From contig DASVUH010000013.1 in the NCBI GenBank assembly GCA_036387135.1, forward strand, positions 1 through 64,000: DNA of 64,000 bases. The letters are read 5' to 3'. The notes under the pieces are model-generated. The model was not told where the DNA came from. It worked only from the letters and a program-made list of their open reading frames with translations, and made no database searches. The translations under genes were made by a program, and so were the position numbers. This document shows, one piece after another, positions 42,714 through 50,946 of this stretch. The DNA is from JALZCH01 sp036387135. GTDB taxonomy: Bacteria; Acidobacteriota; Blastocatellia; Pyrinomonadales; Pyrinomonadaceae. The first letter of the stretch is position 1. Every line of letters starts with the position of its first letter.

Positions 42714-43120
42714 TTGTAAGTCGGATTATCTTCGGTCGGTTCAACGATGACGGCGGTTCCATAAGCCAAAACTTCGGTCGCGCCGCTGCCCATTTCCGAA
42801 GCGTCGTAACGCGCCCCGACAACCGCATTGGCACCGATTTCCGTTGCGTGTTGAATCATAATATCAAACGCTTCCTTGCGCGTTTCTTCGCAGAGCTTCG
42901 ACCAAGCCTTGATGTTCCCGCCGACCAGAGTTTGCAAGCCTGCGCCGATGTTAACGAAAACGTTCCGCGAGCGCACGACGATTCCGCGCACGACACCCAG
43001 GTTTTGTTTAATTCGATAACCGGGCAATTCAAAAGCCGTCGTGACCATACTTTCCGAAACGGAAAAACGCGGCTGACTGACCTGATACGGAACGTTTGAA
43101 GCGGGCATTCTGTTTTCCAT
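42710..43120 (-). CDS. YbjQ-family (DUF74) protein
   Basis: A 136-aa protein of the YbjQ heavy-metal-binding fold: GYRIKQNLGVVRGIVVRSRNVF, AWSKLCEETRKEAFDIMIQHATEIGANAVVGARYDASEMG and VLAYGTAVIVE. Homologues form pentamers; no molecular function is established. The usual family start is near MPASN; I keep the ATG at 43120 but the ATG at 43108 is possible. Coupled to the thioesterase gene. Confidence 0.85.
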   Translation of the reverse strand: MENRMPASNVPYQVSQPRFSVSESMVTTAFELPGYRIKQNLGVVRGIVVRSRNVFVNIGAGLQTLVGGNIKAWSKLCEETRKEAFDIMIQHATEIGANAVVGARYDASEMGSGATEVLAYGTAVIVEPTEDNPTYK

Positions 43121-43628
43121 AATTTTAAAATCTTTAATTTTCGATCCCAACAGCTTGAACAGTTACTGACAAATCAAAAAGTGGTTATTAAAAACCAACG
43201 ATTCAAGAAATCGGCTTTGATAACGAAGCCTCACAAAATTTTAAACGGCTTGCCTGATCTCAACAAGCCGCAACAGCAAGTTTTTATTTTAAAGTTAAAT
43301 TTAGTGAAAATCCGACTCAAACGCCGTTTTGATCTAAGTAATCAGTTTCTTTTTGTTTTCAACGATCCGGCAAATTAATTGCCTGAAAAACCTCCCGAAG
43401 TCTTGCAAATTAAGAAACAAATAAAATTTCGCAAAAAATCAGTCCGTGATGATAATTCTCGATCAGTTTCGGTGCGTTTAAATATGAGAACTAAAAATCA
43501 CGAATAACGATGCCAATATTTTTGATTGTAAAGGCAATCTGTTTATGAAAGTGTGCCGTTCAAGCCAAGATTTTTTATCAGCAAAATAAATATCTTGACC
43601 TAATCGGCAATTAAGAAAGGAAACAAAA
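43121..43628. other. Gene-free stretch before haloperoxidase gene
   Basis: About 500 bp with no credible ORF. A weak stem (CGGCTTG 43246-43252 with CAAGCCG 43264-43270) is the only structure noticed. The region shows no tandem units and no obvious promoter. Confidence 0.5.
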
Positions 43629-45305
43629 ATGCAGGATTCGATTCTTTTTTGGAACGCGGTCGCGCTCGAAGCCAACCGCATCAGTCACAGCGATCCGGAC
43701 AAACGAGAGCAAAACGGTCCGACGCTTTCGTCGCGCGCAATAGCAATTGTTCATCTGGCGATGTATGACGCTTACGCCGGAATTGTCGGCGGCGCGGGGT
43801 TTCCGCGTTATTTGCAAGTGCCCAGCCAGCCCGCTCCGCCCGCCGGAATTCCTCCCGCGCAAGCGCGCGATGCTGTGGCGGGCGCAGCTTACACGACGCT
43901 TGTCGCGCTTTACCGAACTCAAAAAGAGTTTTTTGACGCTCAACTAAACGCTTTTAACTTTAATTTGTCGCCACCGATTACAACCCCGCCGACACCGCCA
44001 ACTCCGCTAGTGACGGCTTTTGATTTCGGCGTTGCTGTCGGCAGAGCGTTGTTAGCGTTGCGCGAAAACGATATGGATGGCAGAGATAGCGGCTATATGG
44101 CGTCAAACAGACGTTTTCGTCACCGCGTTGACCCGGATAATCCCGGACAGAGGTTTGATTCGCCGTTTTACGGAGCGCAGACAGATGGCTTTGCTGTCAA
44201 AATACGGCACGGTCTCGCCGCTCCGCCCACTCCCGCAGACGGAACGAACGATTACCTAAATGCGCTCAAAGAGGTTCGGGCTAAAGGCATTAAACCTGAG
44301 CTAATGGGAACGCTGCCAAATCCCTTATTCAATAATCGCCGCACTGCCGAAGAAACGACAATCGGCATTTACTGGGCTTACGACGGCGCAAATCGGCTCG
44401 GCACGCCGCCGCGTCTTTACAACCAAATCATCCGGCTGGTGGCAATGAGCGTTAAAAATCCGGGAACCGGAAAAATCAATAACGAAGGCGATAATGCGCG
44501 GTTGTTTGCCTTTGTCAACGCCGCGTTAGGGGACGCGGGGATTCTTGCTTGGGAACAAAAATATTGTCACGATTTTTGGCGCCCCGTTGTCGGCATCCGT
44601 GAACACGATGAATCTTTCGGACCGGGAGCGGAAAATCCTGATGACGGCACAAACAATATTGATGATAATGCCGACCCGTTCTGGCTGCCTTTCGGCGCGC
44701 CAAGAACGAATTTGCCGATGATGAAAAATTTTACGCCGAACTTTCCGGCTTACCCGTCCGGTCATGCGACGTTCGGCGCGGCGGCTTTTCACATCACTCG
44801 TTTATTTTACGGAATTCCGGTCGGCGACAGAAAAGCCGACGCTCTGTTTAAAGCTCTGGCTTTTGTTTCCGACGAACTGAATGGCGGCAGCCAGGATAAT
44901 CAGGGAACTGTTCGCCCGCGCCACGTTCGCAGGTTTAAAGGCGGCTTGTGGGATATGATTATCGAAAACGCGATGAGCCGGATTTTCCTCGGAGTTCACT
45001 GGTCTTTTGATGCGTTTGCGATCAAAAGCGACAAGCCCGACTTAACCAAAAACATCGGCGGTGTTCGGCTCGGTTTGGATATTGCCGAAGATATTTGGAA
45101 TTTTGGCGGTAAAACAGCACCGAAATTATCGCCTGCCAAAGCACCGATTATGACTCCGTTGCCAAATACTTCGCCAATGCCACTAGTTCCTTTACAGCCG
45201 GCTTCCCAAAAAGGCTGCGCTAATAAACGCGACAAAGCAACAGTAAAAGATGGAGATATGGAATTGACCAAAAACATTTATCCGTCTGGCATTTCTGAGC
45301 GTTAA
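43629..45305 (+). CDS. Vanadium-dependent haloperoxidase
   Basis: A 558-aa PAP2-fold enzyme that would oxidise halides with H2O2. Vanadate-binding motifs: KYCHDFWRPVVGIREHD, NFPAYPSGHATFGAAAFH (PSGH with the catalytic His) and MSRIFLGVHWSFDA (Arg/His). No signal peptide is visible at the chosen ATG, which has AAAGGAAA upstream, unlike many secreted relatives. Pro-rich loops occur near residues 60-75, 118-135 and the C terminus. Whether it is a bromo- or chloroperoxidase or a phosphatase-like relative is not decidable from sequence. Confidence 0.9.
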   Translation: MQDSILFWNAVALEANRISHSDPDKREQNGPTLSSRAIAIVHLAMYDAYAGIVGGAGFPRYLQVPSQPAPPAGIPPAQARDAVAGAAYTTLVALYRTQKEFFDAQLNAFNFNLSPPITTPPTPPTPLVTAFDFGVAVGRALLALRENDMDGRDSGYMASNRRFRHRVDPDNPGQRFDSPFYGAQTDGFAVKIRHGLAAPPTPADGTNDYLNALKEVRAKGIKPELMGTLPNPLFNNRRTAEETTIGIYWAYDGANRLGTPPRLYNQIIRLVAMSVKNPGTGKINNEGDNARLFAFVNAALGDAGILAWEQKYCHDFWRPVVGIREHDESFGPGAENPDDGTNNIDDNADPFWLPFGAPRTNLPMMKNFTPNFPAYPSGHATFGAAAFHITRLFYGIPVGDRKADALFKALAFVSDELNGGSQDNQGTVRPRHVRRFKGGLWDMIIENAMSRIFLGVHWSFDAFAIKSDKPDLTKNIGGVRLGLDIAEDIWNFGGKTAPKLSPAKAPIMTPLPNTSPMPLVPLQPASQKGCANKRDKATVKDGDMELTKNIYPSGISER

Positions 45306-45316
45306 AGTTAAAAAAA

Positions 45317-45367
45317 AAATCCGGCGGGGTTTCAGAATTCAAAATTTGAAGCCCGCCGGAAATTTTT
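45317..45367. terminator. Bidirectional terminator
   Basis: GC-rich arms TCCGGCGGG (45320-45328) and CCCGCCGGA (45352-45360), flanked by an A-run and T-run, between the converging haloperoxidase and ATL genes. Confidence 0.82.
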
Positions 45368-45451
45368 ATTGTTAACTCAAAATTTTATTGATTACGCTTT
45401 CACTGTCAGTAAAAAGCGAATTAATGGAATCTCGTGAGTTGAAATCTCAAT

Positions 45452-45823
45452 TTAGTTATCAAACAAGCTTGGCTGTTCATCCAAATCCTTAATGCCTTCT
45501 GGCTGCCAGCGATATTTTTTTAAATCGCAGCGTCCCTTTTCATTGAAAACGACGCCTTCGGATTCGAGCATTTGCTGCTGCAAATTAACGGGCAAAATGA
45601 TGTGTCCGGTCGAGCAGGCGCCCTGAGCGTTGATAACTCGCTGCCACGGCAAGTCTTTTTCCGCCGAATTCATTACAAAACCAACGGTTCGCGGCGTGTA
45701 ATTGTCGCCCAAAATTTCGGCAATCTGCCCGTAAGTCATCACGCGCCCGGAGGGAATTTGCCGGACAATCTCAAAAACGCGCTCGCGGTAGTTTTTATCT
45801 TTAACTTTGTCTGGAATTTCCAT
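45452..45823 (-). CDS. Alkyltransferase-like protein (ATL), no catalytic Cys
   Basis: A 123-aa relative of O6-methylguanine methyltransferase. IPSGRVMTYGQIAEILG and TPRTVGFVMN belong to the DNA-binding domain. The site that is PCHR in active enzymes reads DLPWQRVINAQG, so the methyl-accepting Cys is replaced by Trp or absent, as in ATL proteins that flag O6-alkylguanine for nucleotide excision repair. Its ATG shares one nucleotide with the stop of the DUF952 gene, making it the last gene of a coupled operon. Confidence 0.88.
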   Translation of the reverse strand: MEIPDKVKDKNYRERVFEIVRQIPSGRVMTYGQIAEILGDNYTPRTVGFVMNSAEKDLPWQRVINAQGACSTGHIILPVNLQQQMLESEGVVFNEKGRCDLKKYRWQPEGIKDLDEQPSLFDN

Positions 45824-46125
45824 CAGTCCAAAATTCTTTCTTCGATTGCCGTAATCGCCGATTTATTTATCGCGCCGTAAATGTGCGGAAAATCTTCACC
45901 GCTGCGCGATTTTTCGACGACAAGTTTAGAAGCTAGTAAATCCGAATTTATCGTCAAAAGCAAAACTTTCGCGACGTTTTTATAATGAATTTTTAAAGTC
46001 TCTTCAAGCTGTTCGGCAAAACTCGCGTGAATAAAGCCCTCGGTTTGCAAGCTTTCCGCCTCGTAAAAATCTTTGTCTTCAAATTCTGCCCAGTTTTCAG
46101 GCGTCGTAATATGATAAAAAATCAA
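45823..46125 (-). CDS. DUF952 protein
   Basis: A 100-aa protein with the DUF952 pattern: IFYHITTPENWAEFEDKDFYEAESLQTEGFIHASFAEQLEET and DFPHIYGAINKSAI. The family is related to the ADP-ribosyltransferase-like or tRNA phosphotransferase-like fold, with no established reaction. The start is TTG, with GAAGGAAA about 9 nt upstream; it overlaps the TGA of the preceding broken gene (TTGA). The stop overlaps the ATL start by 1 nt. Confidence 0.85.
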   Translation of the reverse strand: MIFYHITTPENWAEFEDKDFYEAESLQTEGFIHASFAEQLEETLKIHYKNVAKVLLLTINSDLLASKLVVEKSRSGEDFPHIYGAINKSAITAIEERILD

Positions 46126-46388
46126 GTTTTCGGTTTCCTTCTATTCAAACGTTTCTTAAATTTTCCTTCGCGTTCTTTGAGCCAAACGCGCCATTCTTCG
46201 ATTGCTTTTTCGCGTTCCTGCGGCGAACTCGCCGGTTGAAAATTAAGTCAGACGCCCGTTGCGTCGCGCAAACATATTTCGGCGAAAAATCTGGTTTGCA
46301 AATCACGGCTTTCGAGCAGATCAATCAATTCATCAATTGAATTTTCCGCCATTGCGCGGCGTTTCCGGGCAAATTCTTCCTGTTTCAT
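46122..46388 (-). pseudogene. Small operon gene interrupted by an in-frame TGA
   Basis: Reading from ATG at 46388 gives an 88-codon frame with a single TGA at codon 47 (46250-46248). Before it: MKQEEFARKRRAMAENSIDE and FAEICLRDATGV. After it, in the same frame: NFQPASSPQEREKAIEEWRVWLKEREGKFKKRLN. Both halves look like real coding sequence. A single CGA to TGA change would explain it. The start overlaps the cyclase stop (ATGA) and the end overlaps the DUF952 TTG start. The family is not recognised. Either a recent pseudogene, a sequencing error or, less likely, readthrough. Confidence 0.7.
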
Positions 46389-47020
46389 AACTCCCGCAAG
46401 ACAACGCGCGCCGGAGCGCCGTCGCCGGTTTCGCTGTCAATTTTGAGCGGCAGGCAAACCAGCTCGTAATCGCCCGCCGTAACCTCGCGCAAATCCAAGC
46501 CTTCAATAATGACGACGCCGTTTTGCAGGAGAATTAAATGCGTTTGAAAATCTTCCGAGCCGAACTTTTCGACCGAAAGATAATCAATTCCGACGAGCCG
46601 AACGCCGCGTTCAACCAAAATTTGCGCGGCTTCCGGCGCGATGTAAGTAAAATCCTTGCGAAAACCTTTTTCCGACTCGCTCCAAAACTGCGAATTGCGG
46701 GTTTTGAATAAAATTCGTTCTGTTCCGTTCAAATTCTCAACGTGTTGCGCTTCAATAGCCATCGCGCCTTCGTCAATTTCGACGACTCGCGCCGCCCCGA
46801 TTAAAACTTCGAGCGGCATTTCGACGACTTTCGCCGCGCCTTCGATAAAATGCGCGGGCGCGTCAACGTGCGTTGCCGTATGCGCGCCGAAATGCAAATC
46901 CGTAACATTCGCCGCATCGCCGCGCTCGATAGCCTGAGCGGTTTTTAATTTTACCTGCGGATCGCCTTCGTAAACCGGCGTGTTCGGGCTAATCGGAACA
47001 GTCACGTCGTAAATTTTCAT
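46385..47020 (-). CDS. Cyclase-family protein (KynB-like)
   Basis: A 211-aa metal-dependent hydrolase of the cyclase/kynurenine formamidase family. The motif HFGAHTATHVDAPAHFI (about residues 44-60) provides metal ligands. LVGIDYLSVEKFGS and VVIIEGLDLREV are the family C-terminal motifs. Length matches KynB-type proteins. The physiological substrate is not fixed; no kynurenine gene is nearby. First gene of the chained minus-strand operon. Confidence 0.88.
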   Translation of the reverse strand: MKIYDVTVPISPNTPVYEGDPQVKLKTAQAIERGDAANVTDLHFGAHTATHVDAPAHFIEGAAKVVEMPLEVLIGAARVVEIDEGAMAIEAQHVENLNGTERILFKTRNSQFWSESEKGFRKDFTYIAPEAAQILVERGVRLVGIDYLSVEKFGSEDFQTHLILLQNGVVIIEGLDLREVTAGDYELVCLPLKIDSETGDGAPARVVLREL

Positions 47021-47042
47021 ATTTGAATAGTAAACGCGTGAA

Positions 47043-47106
47043 CGTTAAATCGTAAATAGCTGCTTCGAAGGTTGACGATTCACGATTCACGATTCACGAT
47101 TAACGA
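47043..47106. repeat. Heptamer tandem repeat directly before mqnA
   Basis: ACGATTC heptamers repeat at 47075-47106 with an imperfect inverted partner at 47043-47057. The last unit ends 4 nt before the mqnA ATG, so a ribosome site, if any, would lie in the repeat. The same unit family occurs at 47936-47995. Confidence 0.8.
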
Positions 47107-47109
47107 GTT

Positions 47110-47901
47110 ATGCTGCGACTTGCCGCCTCGAATTATTCAAACAGCGCGCCTCTGATTTGGAGCTTCTGGAAAGGCTCGAAAAATCGGGAAGTTGAATATT
47201 TACCTGACGCCGCGCCCGCCAAATGCGCGGAAATGCTGGCGAACGGCGCGGTTGAAATCGCGCTCACGCCGGTTATTGAATATCAAAGAATCGAAGACGT
47301 TTTAATCGTCCCGCAAGTCTGCGTCGGCGCGCGCGAGCAAGTTAAAAGCGTGATTTTGGTAACGAAGGGCGAAGATTTGCGCGATGCAAAATCCATCGCG
47401 CTCGACGTTTCCTCGAAAACTTCAATAGCGCTGACAAGTATTATTTTCAGAGAATTTTTCGAGCGCGAGCCGAAGTTTGTTTCCCACGCGCCGGATGTCG
47501 AAAAAATGCTGGCAAAACACGACGCGGCTTTGTTGATCGGCGATCCGGCGCTCAGAGTTGACCGGAAGAAATATCGCGTTTCGGATGTTGCCGAAATCTG
47601 GCGCGAATTTACCGGAAAAGGTTTTGTTTTCGCGTTCTGGCTGGCGCGGAAAACATCGGCGGCAGAGGCGCGTAGCATTGATTTTGTCGGGGCGCGCGAT
47701 GAAGGCTTAGGAAAAATCGAAGAAATAATTGATTTTTATTTGTCGCAAGTTACGCTCTGCAGAAACGATTTTCGCCGTTATTTGACCGAAAATATTTCGT
47801 ACACGCTCGATGACGAATTGTTAGAAGGTTTACAGCTTTATTACCGGCTCGCGCATAAGCACAATTTGATTCCAAAGATAAAACCGATACAATTTTTGTA
47901 G
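47110..47901 (+). CDS. mqnA: Chorismate dehydratase, futalosine menaquinone pathway
   Basis: A 263-aa periplasmic-binding-protein-fold enzyme that dehydrates chorismate to 3-enolpyruvylbenzoate. Family landmarks are LAASNYSNSAPLIW, EIALTPVIEY, TSIALTSIIFREFF and AALLIGDPAL. The start is immediately after a heptamer repeat and has no canonical ribosome site. mqnC follows 127 nt downstream. MqnB, MqnD and MqnE are not in this window. Confidence 0.92.
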   Translation: MLRLAASNYSNSAPLIWSFWKGSKNREVEYLPDAAPAKCAEMLANGAVEIALTPVIEYQRIEDVLIVPQVCVGAREQVKSVILVTKGEDLRDAKSIALDVSSKTSIALTSIIFREFFEREPKFVSHAPDVEKMLAKHDAALLIGDPALRVDRKKYRVSDVAEIWREFTGKGFVFAFWLARKTSAAEARSIDFVGARDEGLGKIEEIIDFYLSQVTLCRNDFRRYLTENISYTLDDELLEGLQLYYRLAHKHNLIPKIKPIQFL

Positions 47902-47935
47902 TCTTACGGCATAAACTTTGCCATAGATATTTCGT

Positions 47936-47995
47936 GTAATCGTTAAATTCGATTAAAAACAAGAAACTATTAACGATTCACGATTTACGATTCAC
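47936..47995. repeat. Heptamer repeat hairpin between mqnA and mqnC
   Basis: CGATTCAC/CGATTTAC units at 47972-47995 face an imperfect inverted partner GTAATCGTTAAATTCGATTA at 47936-47955. Same unit family as 47043-47106. Confidence 0.75.
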
Positions 47996-48028
47996 TAATT
48001 AATTAGCGTTTTGCGAACCGATTTGGCA

Positions 48029-49177
48029 ATGAGAGAACAAAATATTCAGTTGATTTTAGATAAAGTTTTGAGCGGCGAAAGATTAAGCGCTGAAGATTGC
48101 ACCAGTCTGCTCGAATCAAACGATTTTGTCCGCATCGGACTCGCCGCGCACGAAATCAGAATGCGGAAAAACCCGACCGATGTTGTCACTTACATCATTG
48201 ACCGCAACATCAATTACACAAACGTCTGCAACGTCGTCTGCACATTTTGCGCGTTTTACCGCCGTCCGGGAAAACCCGACACTTACGTTCATTCGTTTGA
48301 GGAAATTTGTAAACGCATTGACGAAACCATCGCTTTAGGCGGAACGGGCGTTTTGATGCAGGGCGGTCTGCACCCGGATTTTAATATCGAATGGTATGAA
48401 GATTTATTGTCCCGCCTGCACGCGATTTACCCGACGTTTCAGCTTCACTGTTTTTCGCCGCCGGAAATTCACAATATTTCTTTGATTTCCAAGCTGGATT
48501 ACGAAACGATTATGCGCCGTTTGAAAGCCGCCGGTTTGTATTCGATGCCGGGCGGCGGCGGAGAAATATTGGACGACGAAGTTCGCAAGCGCGTTTCAAC
48601 TAAATGCAACACGCAGGAATGGCTCGACGTGATGCGCGCGGTTCACAAAGTCGGACTTCGTTCGACGGCGACGATGATGTTCGGAATCGGCGATAAAATC
48701 GAGCATCGCGTTCGACATTTACAGAGAATTCGAGACGTGCAGGACGAAACAAGCGGATTTACTGCGTTTATTCCCTGGACTTTCCAGCGCGAAAACACCG
48801 CTCTCGGACGCAAAATCACGGAAGAGCCGACCGGAATTGATTATCTAAAAATGCTTGCGGTTTCGCGTCTGTTTTTGGACAACGTTCATCACATTCAGGC
48901 TTCATGGCTAACGCAGGGTTTGCGTTTGGGACAAACCGCTCTGCGATTCGGAGCTGACGATATGGGTTCGATTATGATTGAAGAAAACGTCGTCTCGGCG
49001 GCTGGCGCAAACGAACACGCCAACGAAAAAGAACTGCGTTATCAAATCTCCGAAGCCGGATTCATTCCGCAGCAGCGCGATATTTTGTACGAATATGTCA
49101 ATCGTGAAAACGCCGAAACGCTCGACGAAAGAAAATCAATGCCGCTTCGTCAATTGAGCGTCGCTTTTGCTGATTAA
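48029..49177 (+). CDS. mqnC: Cyclic dehypoxanthinyl futalosine synthase (radical SAM)
   Basis: A 382-aa radical SAM enzyme of the futalosine pathway that cyclises dehypoxanthinyl futalosine. The [4Fe-4S] motif CNVVCTFCAF is at about residues 64-73. TGVLMQGGLHPDFNIEWYE, ADDMGSIMIEENVVSAAGA and AGFIPQQRD are typical. ATG at 48029 is preferred over the upstream TTG; the ribosome site is weak. Placed just after mqnA with a repeat hairpin between. Confidence 0.95.
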   Translation: MREQNIQLILDKVLSGERLSAEDCTSLLESNDFVRIGLAAHEIRMRKNPTDVVTYIIDRNINYTNVCNVVCTFCAFYRRPGKPDTYVHSFEEICKRIDETIALGGTGVLMQGGLHPDFNIEWYEDLLSRLHAIYPTFQLHCFSPPEIHNISLISKLDYETIMRRLKAAGLYSMPGGGGEILDDEVRKRVSTKCNTQEWLDVMRAVHKVGLRSTATMMFGIGDKIEHRVRHLQRIRDVQDETSGFTAFIPWTFQRENTALGRKITEEPTGIDYLKMLAVSRLFLDNVHHIQASWLTQGLRLGQTALRFGADDMGSIMIEENVVSAAGANEHANEKELRYQISEAGFIPQQRDILYEYVNRENAETLDERKSMPLRQLSVAFAD

Positions 49178-49186
49178 GAGGGGATT

Positions 49187-50248
49187 ATGTCAACTACTAC
49201 TGTTGAAGAAATCAAAAAAAAGGAAGCAATTACAGATAAAAAATCGAAACTTCTTTTAGATTCACTCGAAATCAAAAGCTATCGTTGCTTTGAACATCTA
49301 ACAATCGAAAAACTTGGACGGGTGAATTTAATCGTTGGTAAAAATAACGTCGGCAAAACGGCTTTGCTTGAGGCTTTATGGATTTATAGCAACAAAGGAA
49401 ATTCTGAGGTTTTAGCAGAAATAACGCTTGAAAGAAATGAGCGCATATTAAATAAAAGGGAATCTACTGGGGCGTATGGTTTTAGCGCTTCTATTTATTT
49501 TCCGGCATACAGACATTTGTTTTATCGACGCCCGACTAATTATAAGAGTGAAAAAGAACCATATGTTGGACAATTTGAAATAGGTTCTATCAACAATAAG
49601 GGAAAGAAACTCATCACAAAATTAAGAAAAAATCAATCACCAGTAATTGAATCCGATTTTCGGGTAAACTATTTGTCTGATTATAATAGTTATTTTATAA
49701 AAGCTCATAAACTCAAAAATGCGGAACTCTTTGAGTTATGGCGTAATATTGAACTTCGTGCATCAGAAGAACTTGTAATAAACTCTCTCCAAATTATTGC
49801 GAATGAGTTAATTTCAGTCAGACTAACGGAATATCCTGAAATTGATAGTCCCAAAATACCAATAGCAAGAATAAAAGCGGTTTCAGAGCCGGTTCCTTTG
49901 TCAAGCCTCGGCGAAGGAATGAACAGATTATTTGCTGTTGCCTTAGCACTAGCTAATTGTGTAAATGGAATTCTGTTGATTGATGAAGTCGAAATCGGAT
50001 TACATTACTCAGTTTTTCTTGATATTTGGAAACTTATTTTCAAGACAGCGCAAGATTTGAACATACAAGTTTTTGCTACAACACATAGCTGGGATTGCAT
50101 AGAGGCTTTTACGCAAGCTGCAATCGAAGACAAGGAAGCGGAAGGAATGTTAATTCGTTTGGAAAATAAAAACGATAAAATCAAAGCGACAACCTTTAGC
50201 GAAAAAGAGCTTGAAGCCGTTACACGAAGAAATATAGAGGTGCGCTGA
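49187..50248 (+). CDS. AAA/ABC-type ATPase of a TOPRIM-coupled cassette
   Basis: A 353-aa SMC/OLD-like ATPase. N-terminal IKSYRCFEHLTIEKLGRVNLIVGKNNVGKTALLEAL has Walker A GKNNVGKT at residues 51-58. The C-terminal half has an ABC-like signature SSLGEGMNRL, Walker B GILLIDEVEIGLH and a switch His in ATTHSWDC. The protein lacks its own TOPRIM domain, but the next gene (2-nt gap) supplies one. This is the split layout of PARIS-like or OLD-type defence systems. The gene is much AT-richer than its neighbours. A GAGGGG ribosome site precedes the ATG. Confidence 0.85.
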   Translation: MSTTTVEEIKKKEAITDKKSKLLLDSLEIKSYRCFEHLTIEKLGRVNLIVGKNNVGKTALLEALWIYSNKGNSEVLAEITLERNERILNKRESTGAYGFSASIYFPAYRHLFYRRPTNYKSEKEPYVGQFEIGSINNKGKKLITKLRKNQSPVIESDFRVNYLSDYNSYFIKAHKLKNAELFELWRNIELRASEELVINSLQIIANELISVRLTEYPEIDSPKIPIARIKAVSEPVPLSSLGEGMNRLFAVALALANCVNGILLIDEVEIGLHYSVFLDIWKLIFKTAQDLNIQVFATTHSWDCIEAFTQAAIEDKEAEGMLIRLENKNDKIKATTFSEKELEAVTRRNIEVR

Positions 50249-50250
50249 TT

Positions 50251-50931
50251 GTGGCTGAAAGTCGTGTTTTGCTGGTCGAAGGCACAGATGATTTGCACGT
50301 TTTGGCGCATATTTTTAAAGCGCACGGTTTTGAAGGCAAAATTACTATTCGCGATCAGGAAGGCGTTGAAAAAGTAAAAAAAGGATTGGACGAAGATTAT
50401 TTTGCCGAACTCTTAGCGGATTTGTCGGTTGAAATCAAAGGAAGCGAGGTTCTTGCGTTGGGAATTGTAGTTGATGCTGACCTTGATATAAATGCGCGTT
50501 GGCAAAGTTTGGCAAATCGCTTAAAAGAGTTGAATTACAAAGATGTTCCGTCTATGCCAGATCCAAACGGAACGATATTGTTTCACAACGAAGATTTGCC
50601 AAAAATCGGTGTTTGGTTAATGCCGGATAATACGCTTCCCGGTATGCTGGAAGATTTTGTTCAACTCCTAATTCCAAACGAACAAGATAAACTTTGGCAA
50701 AGAGCAGTTAAAGCCGTAGACGCAATTCCTAAAAAGGAGCGGCGTTTTGTTGGTAAGAAATCCGATAAAACTTCAAAAGCAAAGATTCACACCTATTTGG
50801 CTTGGCAACAACGCCCCGGCGTGCCATATGGAATCGCAATCCGCGAGAAATTTTTAACCGCTGACTCACCACATACAAACAATTTAATGAATTGGATAAA
50901 AAACCTCTTTAACCTTTCATCAAGCGCGTGA
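50251..50931 (+). CDS. DUF3226/TOPRIM-like protein, putative nuclease partner
   Basis: A 226-aa protein. The TOPRIM-type residues are visible: Glu10 in LLVEGTDD and the DxD at 75-77 in GIVVDADLDI. WLMPDNTLPGMLEDFVQLLIP and HTYLAWQQRPGVPYGIAI follow the DUF3226 pattern. GTG start, 2 nt after the ATPase stop, with AGAGG upstream; translation is surely coupled. TOPRIM partners of such ATPases are usually nucleases. A defence role is inferred from gene pairing, as is the activity. Confidence 0.82.
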   Translation: MAESRVLLVEGTDDLHVLAHIFKAHGFEGKITIRDQEGVEKVKKGLDEDYFAELLADLSVEIKGSEVLALGIVVDADLDINARWQSLANRLKELNYKDVPSMPDPNGTILFHNEDLPKIGVWLMPDNTLPGMLEDFVQLLIPNEQDKLWQRAVKAVDAIPKKERRFVGKKSDKTSKAKIHTYLAWQQRPGVPYGIAIREKFLTADSPHTNNLMNWIKNLFNLSSSA

Positions 50932-50946
50932 AAATTGATTGTTTAT

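Noticed and set aside
45452..45823. Active O6-methylguanine methyltransferase
   Set aside because: The PCHR active-site motif is replaced by PWQR, so it is an ATL type.
46122..46388. Selenocysteine at the in-frame TGA
   Set aside because: No selenoprotein family, no SECIS-like hairpin noticed directly downstream, and no selenocysteine machinery in the window; a point mutation is simpler.
47043..47995. Possible CRISPR array (ACGATTC repeats)
   Set aside because: Repeats are 7-nt tandem units without unique spacers of regular length.
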